Assembly: GCA_009929215.1 (NCBI GenBank)
Contig: SAAX01000008.1
Span: 1 to 57,078 of the forward strand
DNA length: 57,078 nucleotides
Reading direction: 5' to 3'
From: Deltaproteobacteria bacterium
Lineage (GTDB): Bacteria; Desulfobacterota; Desulfovibrionia; Desulfovibrionales; Desulfovibrionaceae
Shown: positions 1 to 9,080 of the stretch, piece by piece
Layout: each line of letters starts with the position of its first letter
Numbering within the stretch: the first letter of the stretch is position 1
The notes under the pieces: model-generated
Seen by the model: the letters and a program-made list of their open reading frames with translations, nothing else
What the model was told of the DNA's origin: nothing
The model's database searches: none
Translations under genes and position numbers: made by a program

Positions 1-35
1 TCAATACGGAATATTAGGACTTTCTCCAACAGCTT

Positions 36-917
36 TTGAACGGTCTCGCCGTGGGCGGCATCTATGCGCTTGTGGCGCTGGGCTACACCATGGTGTACGG
101 CGTGCTCAAGCTCATCAATTTTGCCCACGGCGACCTGTTTACCATTGGCGCCTATCTGGGGCTTACCCTGCTTGTCAGCTGCAACATGGCCGGTGCGCTC
201 AACCCCTTTTTGGCGGTTGCCGCCGTATTTATCATGGTTGCGCTGCTGGTTGCGCTCATAGGCTTTTTGCTTGAACGCTCGGCCTACCGCCCCCTGCGCA
301 ATGCCAACCGTTTGTCTGCCGTTGTTTCGGCCCTTGGTGCATCCATATTTTTTCAGAATGCCGTTATGCTGGTGTACGGTGCGCGCTTTTATGTGTACCC
401 CGACTACCTGCGCCCCAACTTTACGGTGCGGATGCTGGGCCTTGAAGTACCGGGCGTGCGCCTGCTGGTTATCGCGGCAAGTGTGGTGCTGATGCTTGGC
501 CTTTGGGCATTCATCCAGCGCACACGCACGGGCGCAGCCATCCGCGCTGTGGCCATTGATCCCGGCGCAGCCCAGCTTATGGGCATCAATGTTGACCGCA
601 TCATTTCTCTGGTCTTTTTGATCGGCCCCGGCCTTGGCGGCGCGGCGGGCCTGATGGTGGGCATCTACTACGGGCAGATCGACTTTACCATGGGCTGGAC
701 CTACGGCCTCAAGGCCTTTACCGCAGCCATCCTGGGCGGCATTGGCAACATTCCCGGTGCCATGCTGGGCGGGCTTTTGCTCGGCGTTATCGAAGCCCTG
801 GCCGCAGGCTACATTGCCATTGCCTGGAAGGACGCCATCGCCTTTCTCGTGCTTATTCTCATTCTGATCATACGACCCACTGGCATTTTGGGCGAACGCA
901 CGGCGGACAAACTATGA
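36..917 (+). CDS. livH: Branched-chain amino-acid ABC transporter permease LivH
   Basis: Inner-membrane permease of the high-affinity Leu/Ile/Val importer. The 293-residue product is almost entirely hydrophobic and begins with the family's conserved stretch (NGLAVGGIYALVALGYTMVY), followed by INFAHGD. The first usable start is the TTG at 36. An in-frame TAG lies at 15-17, yet the codons between it and the TTG (DFLQQL) still resemble LivH N-termini, so the true start is uncertain. livM follows with a 4-base ATGA overlap, which implies translational coupling. The periplasmic binding protein is not in the window. Family assignment is secure; the 5' end is not. Confidence 0.93.
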   Translation: MNGLAVGGIYALVALGYTMVYGVLKLINFAHGDLFTIGAYLGLTLLVSCNMAGALNPFLAVAAVFIMVALLVALIGFLLERSAYRPLRNANRLSAVVSALGASIFFQNAVMLVYGARFYVYPDYLRPNFTVRMLGLEVPGVRLLVIAASVVLMLGLWAFIQRTRTGAAIRAVAIDPGAAQLMGINVDRIISLVFLIGPGLGGAAGLMVGIYYGQIDFTMGWTYGLKAFTAAILGGIGNIPGAMLGGLLLGVIEALAAGYIAIAWKDAIAFLVLILILIIRPTGILGERTADKL

Positions 918-1885
918 AAAACATTCCGTGCAATACCGCTCTGTATGTGGCGGCGGGCCTTGTTTTGTGCTCCCTGCCCTTTTTCTGCAACGCCTACTGG
1001 CTTGACGTCTGCGTGAGCATTGGCCTGTATGCCCTGCTGGCGCTTTCGCTCAATGTCATTCTTGGGCAGGCGGGCATCTTCCACATGGGGCATGCCGCGT
1101 TTTTTGCCGTGGGCGCGTACACCACCGCCATACTCAACACCGTATGCCACTGGCCCGTGCTGTGGATCATGCCGCTCTCTGGCGCAGCGGCCGCCCTGTT
1201 TGCCCTGGTGGTGGCACGTCCCATCATCCACCTGCGCGGCGACTATCTGCTTATCGTGACCATCGGCATTGTGGAAATTGTGCGCATTGCCCTTATCAAC
1301 GATGTGTTTGGCCTCACGGGTGGTGCCAACGGTATATTCGGCATCAGCAGACCCATGTTTTTTGGCTTCAAGATTGTCAAAAGCTTGCAGTTCTATTTTC
1401 TGGTGTGGGGCATGGTGGGCCTGAGCCTGCTGCTTTTTTACGGCCTGTGGCATTCGCGCTTTGGCCGCGCCCTCAACTACATTAAAGAAGACGATGTGGC
1501 CGCCGAAGGCTGCGGGGTCAATGTAACCCACTACAAGCTGGCGGCCTTTGTGCTGGGCGCTTTTTGGGCAGGCATGGCGGGCACGTTGTATGCCGCCAAA
1601 ATGACCACCATTGCGCCGGAATCGTTCAATTTTATGGAATCGGTAATTATTTTTGCCGTGGTCATCCTTTCTGGCGGCAGCCAGCTTGGCGTGCTTATCA
1701 GCGCCTTTATGTTCATTGGCCTGCCCGAGCTGCTGCGCGAATTTTCCAACGCGCGCATGCTTATTTTTGGCCTTGCCATGATGGTTATGATGATCTGGCG
1801 GCCCCAGGGTTTGCTGCCCCCCCGGCAACGGCGCTACCGCGTAGACACGCCGCCCGCTGCCAGTGATGAAGGGAGGCCCGCATGA
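914..1885 (+). CDS. livM: Branched-chain amino-acid ABC transporter permease LivM
   Basis: Second inner-membrane permease of the Liv importer, 323 residues with about eight to nine hydrophobic segments. The conserved core (LSLNVILGQAGIFHMGHAAF) and the cytoplasmic coupling loop (RFGRALNYIKEDDVAAEGCGV) are visible. The ATG overlaps the livH stop by four bases and its own stop overlaps livG in the same way. It pairs with LivH to form the pore energised by LivG and LivF. Confidence 0.95.
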   Translation: MKNIPCNTALYVAAGLVLCSLPFFCNAYWLDVCVSIGLYALLALSLNVILGQAGIFHMGHAAFFAVGAYTTAILNTVCHWPVLWIMPLSGAAAALFALVVARPIIHLRGDYLLIVTIGIVEIVRIALINDVFGLTGGANGIFGISRPMFFGFKIVKSLQFYFLVWGMVGLSLLLFYGLWHSRFGRALNYIKEDDVAAEGCGVNVTHYKLAAFVLGAFWAGMAGTLYAAKMTTIAPESFNFMESVIIFAVVILSGGSQLGVLISAFMFIGLPELLREFSNARMLIFGLAMMVMMIWRPQGLLPPRQRRYRVDTPPAASDEGRPA

Positions 1886-2652
1886 CCCTGCTGCGCCTTG
1901 AAGAAATGAGCAAGATGTTTGGCGGGCTGGTTGCCCTCAACGATCTTACATTTGATGTAGAAGCGGGCAGCATTGTTGGACTTATCGGCCCCAACGGCGC
2001 TGGCAAGACTACGGTTTTCAACTGCATTACCGGCAACTACACGCCGGAATCGGGCCGCATCTTTTTTGACGGACAGTCCATTGCCGGCACGCGCCCTCAC
2101 AAGGTGGTAGAGCTGGGCATTGCCCGCACCTTCCAGACCATCCGGCTGTTCGGGCGGCTCTCTGTGCTCGAAAACGTGCTGGCGGGACGCCACTGCCGCA
2201 TGAAGTCGGGCCTGCTTTCGTGCATGCTGCACACCCCGGGCCAAAAGGCAGAAGAAAAAGCCGCCGTGGCCCGCTGCATGGAAGAATTGCGCTTTGTGGG
2301 TCTGGCCGACCGTTACACCGAGGCCGCTGGCGGTCTTTCGTACGGCAACCAGCGCCTGCTCGAAATTGCCCGCGCGCTGGCATCCGACCCACGCCTGGTG
2401 ATTCTGGACGAGCCCGCTGGCGGCATGAATGATCAGGAAACAGCCGCCCTGGTGGACACCATACGCGCCATACGCGACCGGGGCATTACCGTGCTGCTCA
2501 TCGAGCACGACATGCGCCTTGTGATGAAGATTTGCGAAAAACTGGTGGTGCTGGAACACGGCACCATGATTGCCCAAGGCAAGCCCGAAGACGTGCGCCA
2601 GGATCCCGCCGTTATCGAAGCCTATCTGGGCGCAGACGACGAAAAGTGGTAA
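1882..2652 (+). CDS. livG: Branched-chain amino-acid ABC transporter ATP-binding protein LivG
   Basis: Cytoplasmic ATPase of the Liv importer, 256 residues, normal for LivG. Walker A GPNGAGKT is at residues 36-43, a signature LSYGNQR stands in place of LSGGQ, Walker B is LVILDEPAGGMN, and the switch histidine lies in IEHDMRLV. The C-terminal extension ending in EAYLG is typical of LivG/LivF. It overlaps livM by ATGA, and livF starts three bases after its stop. Confidence 0.96.
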   Translation: MTLLRLEEMSKMFGGLVALNDLTFDVEAGSIVGLIGPNGAGKTTVFNCITGNYTPESGRIFFDGQSIAGTRPHKVVELGIARTFQTIRLFGRLSVLENVLAGRHCRMKSGLLSCMLHTPGQKAEEKAAVARCMEELRFVGLADRYTEAAGGLSYGNQRLLEIARALASDPRLVILDEPAGGMNDQETAALVDTIRAIRDRGITVLLIEHDMRLVMKICEKLVVLEHGTMIAQGKPEDVRQDPAVIEAYLGADDEKW

Positions 2653-2655
2653 GCC

Positions 2656-3366
2656 ATGTCCCTGTTGCAATTATCTAATGTACGCGTGCGTTACGGCAGC
2701 GTTGAAGTGCTGCACGGCATCGACCTGAGGGTGGAAGAAGGCGAAATCGTCACCATTCTTGGGGCCAACGGCGCGGGCAAAAGTACTACCCTGCTGTCCA
2801 TCAGCGGGCTGGTGCGCCCCTTTGAGGGCGAAATTCTTTTTGAAGGGCAAAACCTGCTGCGGCTGCCGAGCCACAAGGTTGTGGGCCTTGGCATTGCCCA
2901 GTCGCCCGAAGGCCGCCGTGTTTTCGGTATCATGAGTGTGCTTGAAAACCTGCGCCTTGGCGCTTTTTGCATAGAAGACAAAGCCCGCAGAGAACGCACG
3001 CTGGAATGGATATTTGATCTGTTTCCACGTTTGCAGGAACGCAAGGATCAGCTTGCGGGCACGCTTTCTGGCGGTGAGCAGCAAATGCTGGCCATTGGCC
3101 GCGCTCTCATGGCCGAACCACGCCTGTTGCTGCTTGACGAGCCCTCGCTGGGCCTGGCCCCGCTTCTGGTGCGCTCCATCTTTGAAACCGTGCGCGCCAT
3201 CAACAAACGCGGCGTGACCGTGCTGCTGGTCGAGCAGAACGCCCGCGCAGCCCTCAAGCTGGCCGCACGCGGCTATGTGCTTGAGGTTGGCAGCGTGGTA
3301 ATGGAAGACAAGGCCGAAAATCTTTTGGCCAATGCCAGCGTTCGCGAGGCGTATTTGGGCGGATAA
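2656..3366 (+). CDS. livF: Branched-chain amino-acid ABC transporter ATP-binding protein LivF
   Basis: Second ATPase of the Liv importer, 236 residues. Walker A is GANGAGKS at residues 36-43, the signature is LSGGEQQ, Walker B is LLLLDEPSLGLAP, and the C-terminus carries the family's REAYLGG. Last gene of the livHMGF cluster. No strong U-tract terminator follows it before the next promoter at 3460. Confidence 0.96.
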   Translation: MSLLQLSNVRVRYGSVEVLHGIDLRVEEGEIVTILGANGAGKSTTLLSISGLVRPFEGEILFEGQNLLRLPSHKVVGLGIAQSPEGRRVFGIMSVLENLRLGAFCIEDKARRERTLEWIFDLFPRLQERKDQLAGTLSGGEQQMLAIGRALMAEPRLLLLDEPSLGLAPLLVRSIFETVRAINKRGVTVLLVEQNARAALKLAARGYVLEVGSVVMEDKAENLLANASVREAYLGG

Positions 3367-3459
3367 ACGCCCAGCAGAAGAATAAGTATCAGCAATACCG
3401 GGTAGTAAGGCAAAGCCTTGAGGACAACGGCTTGCTAAAAAACTTTCTGCGTGTTTTGC

Positions 3460-3487
3460 TTGACAGAAATTTGCTTTCAACTATATT
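3460..3487 (+). promoter_or_regulatory. Sigma-70-type promoter of the PxxKW gene
   Basis: TTGACA at 3460-3465 and TATATT at 3482-3487 are separated by 16 bases. The predicted leader contains a CGGCGG/CCGCCG stem-loop (3502-3518) followed by TTATTTT. That loop could act as an attenuator, or it could end transcription arriving from liv. Confidence 0.6.
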
Positions 3488-3501
3488 TTTCCATTCCAAC
3501 G

Positions 3502-3525
3502 CGGCGGCTCTTCCGCCGTTATTTT
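3502..3525 (+). terminator. Stem-loop with short T-rich tail in the PxxKW leader
   Basis: A 6-bp GC stem (3502-3507 with 3513-3518) is followed by TTATTTT. It lies between the promoter at 3460-3487 and the ribosome-binding site GGAGG at about 3549, so read-through from liv and initiation at the local promoter would both meet it. The stem is short and terminator strength is unknown. Confidence 0.4.
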
Positions 3526-3560
3526 AGCAATACGGCGCTGCTGCGCATGGAGGTTTTGCT

Positions 3561-3827
3561 ATGACCCCTCTGGAAAAAGCCACCAAAACCGCTGAAGGCG
3601 TGGTGGTCAACGGTTTTGTTCTTTCCCCGGTGGTTGAACAGTGTTCTGGCTGTGACCGCGTGCGCGAGTTCGAAGGCGAACAGTTCTGCTCCAGCTACCC
3701 TGTCCCCGCCAAAAAGTGGACTGCCGGTCGCTGCAACTTTGCCACCCACGTGAAGGCATCTGTTGCCGCTGCCGCCAAGGTCAACCCTTTGAAGGCGTCC
3801 AAGCGCGCCGCCAAGGGTGGCCGCTAG
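3561..3827 (+). CDS. PxxKW family cysteine-rich small protein
   Basis: An 88-residue soluble protein with cysteines at 28, 31, 43 and 58 (CSGC, FC, RC) and the motif that names the family, P49-A-K-K52-W53, followed by a basic Ala/Lys-rich tail. Such proteins are known mainly from sulfate-reducing deltaproteobacteria. The four cysteines could bind a metal or cluster, but no function is established. A good GGAGG lies about eight bases upstream of the ATG and it has its own promoter. Confidence 0.8.
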   Translation: MTPLEKATKTAEGVVVNGFVLSPVVEQCSGCDRVREFEGEQFCSSYPVPAKKWTAGRCNFATHVKASVAAAAKVNPLKASKRAAKGGR

Positions 3828-3984
3828 GCGACCAAGGCTTACATCGGTTCCGACACGCCGCTGGCGGCCAGTATGCGTTTTGCGCAAACAGGCGGCTGGG
3901 CTACGGTTGTGCCGGGGCTGAAGACTTTTTCAAGGGGCTGCGCAAGCAGCCTCTTGCGCGTTGTAACGCCATACGGGAAACACC

Positions 3985-5226
3985 ATGTTCAAGACACTCG
4001 ACACACTGCTGCGGGGGCTTGCAGGTCGCGAAGACCGCGTGGCTGAATTGCAGGCAGTGCTCACGGCCTGCCATGCCCTTGGGCCCGACAACGGTGGCCA
4101 GGGCGAAATGGAAAAGGTGCGCTGCATCACCAACTGGCTCAAGGCTTGTGGTGTCACCGCCCTTTCACGCGTTGATGCGCCCGACCCCCGCGTGAGCGAC
4201 GGCCAGCGCCCCAACCTTGTGGCGCGCATTCCCGGCAAAAGCAGCCGCACCCTGTGGCTTTTTGGTCACACCGATGTTGTGCCCCCGGGCGATCTTGAAG
4301 CATGGACAAGCAACCCCTGGCAGGTGCGCCGCGACGGCGACTTTCTGTATGGCCGTGGGGTGGAAGACAACCAGCAGGCCATCGTGAGCATGCTGCTGCT
4401 GGCCGAGGAAGTGCTGGCCCACAACATTACCCCCGAGCTTTCGCTGGGCCTTGTTTTTATGGCCGACGAAGAAACGGGCAGCCTGTTTGGTCTGGAGCAC
4501 CTGCTCAACACGGCCCCGCACTTCTTTAATCCCGATGATCTGTACATCGTGCCCGACGCTGGCTCGTCCAAGGGCGATGTAATTGAAATCGCAGAAAAAA
4601 GTCAGCTTTGGCTCAAGGTGCAGACCACAGGCATACCGTGCCACGCATCTACCCCGCAAAAGGGCCGTAATGCCTTTTTGGCAGCGGCAGACATGGCTCT
4701 TTCGTGCCACAACGCGCTGCGCGCCGCCTTTGGCGATGCCAACCCCCTGTTTGATCCGCCGCACTCCACCTTTGTGCCTGGCAAGCACGAGGCCAACGTG
4801 CCCAATATCAACACAGTGCCCGGCAACGACGTTTTTTACATAGATTGCCGTTTGCTGCCCCATGTTGAAATGGACAACGTGCTGGCAAAAATGCGCGAGG
4901 TAGCCGCCGAGGTGGCCGCACGCCATTGTGTGCAGATCAACATCAGCGTTGTGCAGCGACAAAACGCCACGGCCATTCCGCAGAACTGCACGGTGGTTAC
5001 GGCCCTCAAGTCGGCCATTGCCAGCATCTATGGCGAAAAGGCACAGGCTGTGGGCATTGGCGGTGCCACGGTTGCCTCGTTTTTGCGTCACAAGGGGCTG
5101 CCCGCCGCTGTGTGGGCCTGCCTTGAAAACACCTGCCATCAACCGGACGAACGCTCATCCATCACCGCCACCATCAAGGACGCGCAGGTGTTCGCCCACA
5201 TTCTCATGAACACATCCCATGTCTGA
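3985..5226 (+). CDS. M20-family metallo-hydrolase (ArgE/DapE-like)
   Basis: A 413-residue zinc-dependent amidohydrolase of the M20 family. The metal ligands and catalytic residues are all visible: H95 and D97 in GHTDVVP, D128 in YGRGVEDN, E162/E163 in ADEETGS, D191 in VPDAG, and a late histidine in ENTCHQPDE. The family includes ArgE, DapE and dipeptidases, and the substrate cannot be told from sequence alone. The stop overlaps the mnmG start by eight bases, so the two are probably co-translated. Confidence 0.88.
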   Translation: MFKTLDTLLRGLAGREDRVAELQAVLTACHALGPDNGGQGEMEKVRCITNWLKACGVTALSRVDAPDPRVSDGQRPNLVARIPGKSSRTLWLFGHTDVVPPGDLEAWTSNPWQVRRDGDFLYGRGVEDNQQAIVSMLLLAEEVLAHNITPELSLGLVFMADEETGSLFGLEHLLNTAPHFFNPDDLYIVPDAGSSKGDVIEIAEKSQLWLKVQTTGIPCHASTPQKGRNAFLAAADMALSCHNALRAAFGDANPLFDPPHSTFVPGKHEANVPNINTVPGNDVFYIDCRLLPHVEMDNVLAKMREVAAEVAARHCVQINISVVQRQNATAIPQNCTVVTALKSAIASIYGEKAQAVGIGGATVASFLRHKGLPAAVWACLENTCHQPDERSSITATIKDAQVFAHILMNTSHV

Positions 5227-7165
5227 TTCCACATTTGACTGTATTGTCGCAGGCGGCGGCCACGCTGGCAGCGAAGCTGCCGTGGCCCTTGCCCGCATGG
5301 GGCACAAGGTTCTGCTTGTCAGCGGCAACCTTGACCGTCTTGGCTACCTTTCGTGCAATCCTGCCATCGGCGGCCTGGCCAAGGGCCATATGGTGCGCGA
5401 GATCGACGCCCTCGGCGGCATGATGGGCCTGTGGGCCGACGCGGCTGGCATACAGTTTCGCGTGCTCAACATGAGCAAGGGCCCCGCCGTGCGCGCCACC
5501 CGCGCCCAGATCGACCGCGAGGCCTATCAGCGCGTGCTCAAAAAGACCCTGTACAACACGCCCGGGCTGCGCATCTGGCAAGATTCCGTCATAGACGTGA
5601 CCACCAACGATGGCCACGTTACCGGCGTGCGCACCGCGCAGGGCCTTGAATTTGCCGCGCGGCACGTGCTGCTGACCACGGGCACGTTTCTGGACGGGCG
5701 CATCCACATGGGCCTTACCAATCTGCCCGGTGGCCGCCTTGGCGATGCCCCGGCGCTGGGCCTTTCAGACAGCCTGCGCAAGCTGGGCCTCGCCCTTGGC
5801 CGCCTGAAAACAGGCACAACCCCGCGCATTCTCAAGTCGTCCATCGACTATTCCAAGCTTGAGGAACAACCCGGCGACACGCCGCCCCCCGGCTTCAGCT
5901 TTCGCGGCCCCGGCCCGCAGCTTGAACAGGTTTCGTGCCACGTAACGTGGACAAACGATCGCGCGCACGAGATCATTCGCAGCGGCTTTGACCGTTCGCC
6001 CATGTTCACGGGCGTTATCAAGGGCACGGGCGCACGCTACTGCCCCTCCATTGAAGACAAGGTTGCCCGCTTTCCGCACCGCGAACGCCACCAGATTTTT
6101 CTGGAGCCAGAGGGCCTCAACAGCGCAGAGGTGTACGCCAACGGCATTCCCACCAGCCTGCCCCTTGATGTGCAGCTGGATATGGTTCACGCGCTGCAAG
6201 GGCTGGAAAACGCCGTGGTGCTGCGCCCCGGCTACGCCATTGAATACGACTACGCCAATCCCATCCAGCTGCGCCCCACGCTCGAAACCAAGGCCGTGCC
6301 CGGCCTGTGGCTGGCGGGGCAGATCAACGGAACCTCCGGCTACGAAGAAGCCGCAGCCCAGGGTCTGTGGGCCGCGCTCAACATGTCGTGCTGCATGCGC
6401 GGACTCGCCCCCTTTGCGCCGGGGCGTGACCAGGCATACATGGCTGTTCTTGTTGACGATCTTGTTACGCTGGGAACTCAGGAACCCTACCGCATGTTTA
6501 CCTCGCGCGCCGAACACAGGCTGTTGCTGCGCGAAGACAACGCCGATACCCGCCTGACGCCTCTGGGCCGCGAGCTGGGCCTCGTAAATGACCAACAGTG
6601 GCGCATGTTTTGCATAAAAACTGAATCTGCCGAGCGATTCAGGGATTACCTAGGCAAAAAACGCATCCCCGGCCACAAGCTGCCCGACGATGCGTCAGAA
6701 ACCTGCCTGCCTGCGGGCAAAACTTTGGCCGAAGCCCTGAAGCGCCCCGACATGGACCTTGATTCTCTGGAATCCATGCTGGCAGAAGCGCCGCACGAAG
6801 CGCTGACCGAGGCAGGGGCCGAACTGGCCGCCGCCAGGGAAAAGGCTGGTGCTGGCGCGTGCGAAAGCGTGCAGATTGAGATCAAGTACGAAGGTTATCT
6901 GGTACGGCAGCGCGAGCTTATTGCCCGCTCGGCACGGCTTGAGGCAACAGTCTTGCCCCCGCAACTTGATTATGCGAGAGTAGCGGGGTTATCCCATGAG
7001 GTGGTGGAAAAACTCAACCGGGTGCGGCCTTGCAGCCTCGGTCAGGCCGGACGGATATCTGGCGTGACCCCTGCGGCAGTGGCCTGCCTTGAGGTACATC
7101 TCCACAAACTCGGGCTGTTGCGTCCACAGAAGCATGCCAACGCCGCCGTGGCATCCCTGCCGTGA
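5219..7165 (+). CDS. mnmG: tRNA uridine-5-carboxymethylaminomethyl modification enzyme MnmG
   Basis: FAD-dependent partner of MnmE that installs the cmnm5 group on wobble U34 of tRNAs. The 648 residues match the family length (about 630). Visible motifs are the FAD-binding GGGHAG (12-17), the conserved CNPAIGG segment, the LKTGTTPR region and the second conserved glycine-rich segment [12 protein letters not shown]. The C-terminal helical domain that meets MnmE is present ([17 protein letters not shown]). mnmE is not in the window. Confidence 0.97.
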   Translation: MSDSTFDCIVAGGGHAGSEAAVALARMGHKVLLVSGNLDRLGYLSCNPAIGGLAKGHMVREIDALGGMMGLWADAAGIQFRVLNMSKGPAVRATRAQIDREAYQRVLKKTLYNTPGLRIWQDSVIDVTTNDGHVTGVRTAQGLEFAARHVLLTTGTFLDGRIHMGLTNLPGGRLGDAPALGLSDSLRKLGLALGRLKTGTTPRILKSSIDYSKLEEQPGDTPPPGFSFRGPGPQLEQVSCHVTWTNDRAHEIIRSGFDRSPMFTGVIKGTGARYCPSIEDKVARFPHRERHQIFLEPEGLNSAEVYANGIPTSLPLDVQLDMVHALQGLENAVVLRPGYAIEYDYANPIQLRPTLETKAVPGLWLAGQINGTSGYEEAAAQGLWAALNMSCCMRGLAPFAPGRDQAYMAVLVDDLVTLGTQEPYRMFTSRAEHRLLLREDNADTRLTPLGRELGLVNDQQWRMFCIKTESAERFRDYLGKKRIPGHKLPDDASETCLPAGKTLAEALKRPDMDLDSLESMLAEAPHEALTEAGAELAAAREKAGAGACESVQIEIKYEGYLVRQRELIARSARLEATVLPPQLDYARVAGLSHEVVEKLNRVRPCSLGQAGRISGVTPAAVACLEVHLHKLGLLRPQKHANAAVASLP

Positions 7166-7202
7166 TAAACAACGACATATAACTGTTGACACCGGTGGAC
7201 CT

Positions 7203-8135
7203 ATGACGGGCACAGAGCTTCTTATTGTTTTCGTCTTGCTGATTGTGGCGCTGAGCGTCACTCTCACCGTTGTCAAAGGCCGGCTGCAAACCATTCGGCA
7301 CGAGGCAAAACGCGCGGCAATGATCCGCAGCATGCTTGAAACAGCCCAGGAACAAAACGAGATATTCGACCTCAATATTGACGAAAGGCACAGCCACAAG
7401 GGGATGGCTGGCACACTCACCAAGATTCTTGCCACCCAGCTTGAGCTGGAAGTTCTTTCCTATGTATCGCGGGAGCTTGAGGGAACACCGGCAGATATCT
7501 ATTTTCGGGCCATGCTGCCCGAAGGCCAGGCCTTTTTCAAATTTCACTCTACCATACAGCAGGTAAAGGGCAGCTACGAAAAATCGTACCTGCTGCTCTC
7601 CATGCCCAAAGAAATTGACGCCGGGCAAAAGCGTCATTTCATTCGCGTCAGGCCGCCCAAGGATCTGGTGCGGGTTATCGGCGTGTGGGAGATGGACCCC
7701 ACCAAACCCGTACCCCGCAACACCTGCGAGATCGGCAGGCCCCTGCTGCACTACAAGGCGGGCATGGAAGACGAGCTTGTGCAGGTGGCCGACATATCTG
7801 CCACGGGCATGGCCCTGCGCTTTCCCGCCGAATCGCTCGAAGACAAGCCAGTTGACCTGAATAAAGGTTCACAGTTACTTTGTCTCATCATCTACCAGGT
7901 GAGCAAGGATGATCGGGTCGTTACCTTCTGGTGCACCTGCGATGTGCTCAATATTCGCATGCAAACCGGGCCAGATCCGGCCCTGATTCTGGGCACGGAA
8001 TTCAGCAACTGGGCGGTTCTTGAGCAGGGTAAAAGCGAGATCAACTGGTTTCACAGCACCCCCAAAAGCGGTGTTTCGCCCATCACCCAATGGGTTATGC
8101 AAATGGATATTCAGCAGCGCAAGCCGACAGGATAG
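7203..8135 (+). CDS. Membrane-anchored PilZ-domain protein
   Basis: 310 residues: one N-terminal membrane helix (about 5-24), a cytoplasmic region, then a PilZ domain with the c-di-GMP-binding signatures RxxxR (R144-R148 in RHFIRVR) and DxSxxG (DISATG, 197-202). The preceding segment resembles the YcgR-type N-terminal domain. The likely role is a c-di-GMP receptor acting on motility or envelope functions. The ATG at 7203 was chosen because it begins the membrane anchor; an upstream in-frame extension to 7089 only overlaps mnmG. Confidence 0.8.
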   Translation: MTGTELLIVFVLLIVALSVTLTVVKGRLQTIRHEAKRAAMIRSMLETAQEQNEIFDLNIDERHSHKGMAGTLTKILATQLELEVLSYVSRELEGTPADIYFRAMLPEGQAFFKFHSTIQQVKGSYEKSYLLLSMPKEIDAGQKRHFIRVRPPKDLVRVIGVWEMDPTKPVPRNTCEIGRPLLHYKAGMEDELVQVADISATGMALRFPAESLEDKPVDLNKGSQLLCLIIYQVSKDDRVVTFWCTCDVLNIRMQTGPDPALILGTEFSNWAVLEQGKSEINWFHSTPKSGVSPITQWVMQMDIQQRKPTG

Positions 8136-8216
8136 CAGGAAATTTATGCCGGTCGGCCTTGCCCCCCGGCAAAACGCGCACTGCGCATATTCGGCACGCC
8201 AACCTAGGAGGTTATT

Positions 8217-9080
8217 TTGGACGGCGGCACGGAAGGTCACAGTACCATCTGGTCGCGCCTGAGCAGACTGTTTGGGCACGACGATCAGGAATCTCTCGAA
8301 AAAGCAATTCTGGAAGCACGAGCCGATGGCGAGGTGGAGCCCTACGAGGAATCCATGCTCCTCGGCATTTTGCGATTCAACGATCTACAGGTGCAGGACA
8401 CAATGATTCCCCGCACCGACATAGATTGTGTTCCCGACGATATGCCTCTTCAGGAAGTGGCGCGCATTATTGTGCGCTCTGGGCATTCACGCATTCCCGT
8501 GTACAAGGACACCCGCGACAATATCGTGGGCATTCTGCACGCCAAGGACGTTTTGAGCAGCCTGCTCGAGCAGGGCGACGACGAGCCTGGCGTGTCTACG
8601 GTCATGCGCGAGCCTTTTTTTGTGCCCGAAACCAAGTCAATACGAACCCTGTTGCAAGAATTTCGCGCCCGCAAGCAGCACATTGCCATTGCCCTTGACG
8701 AATACGGCGGCACTTCTGGCCTCATCACCATTGAAGACGTGCTGGAAGAAATTGTGGGCGATATTGAAGACGAGCACGATGCGCCGCGCCAGGAAGACAT
8801 CCGCCCCCTTGGCGAAAATGTGTATGAGCTCACAGGCCGCGCCCTGCTTGAAGATATTGAAGACCTTGGCGTTGACCTTGATTCGGACGAGGTCGATACC
8901 ATTGGCGGCTACCTGAGCATGGAGGCTGGCCATGTGCCCGGCCCCGGCGAAAGGTTTACCCTGCGGGGATGGACCTTTACCGTGCTTGAAGCAGACAGGA
9001 AGCTCATTATCCGCCTGCGCATGGAGCCCGCCGACCACGCCGCTCCCGCTAACGAAGAGGAAGAAGCGGCTAAAGCATGA
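8217..9080 (+). CDS. corC: CorC/HlyC-type CBS-domain protein
   Basis: 287 residues: an acidic N-terminus, two CBS repeats (from MIPRTDIDCV to about ALDEYGGTSGLIT) and the C-terminal CorC_HlyC transporter-associated domain. This soluble form is the one usually found next to lnt and is linked to cation efflux or envelope homeostasis. It starts at TTG (8217) behind a near-perfect AGGAGG at 8206-8211, which fixes the start. The stop overlaps lnt by ATGA. Confidence 0.9.
   Translation: MDGGTEGHSTIWSRLSRLFGHDDQESLEKAILEARADGEVEPYEESMLLGILRFNDLQVQDTMIPRTDIDCVPDDMPLQEVARIIVRSGHSRIPVYKDTRDNIVGILHAKDVLSSLLEQGDDEPGVSTVMREPFFVPETKSIRTLLQEFRARKQHIAIALDEYGGTSGLITIEDVLEEIVGDIEDEHDAPRQEDIRPLGENVYELTGRALLEDIEDLGVDLDSDEVDTIGGYLSMEAGHVPGPGERFTLRGWTFTVLEADRKLIIRLRMEPADHAAPANEEEEAAKA

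Noticed and set aside
809..1828. 339-codon minus-strand ORF opposite livM
   Set aside because: Shadow of livH/livM in a GC-rich genome: Gln/His/Lys-rich composition, no ribosome site, no family.
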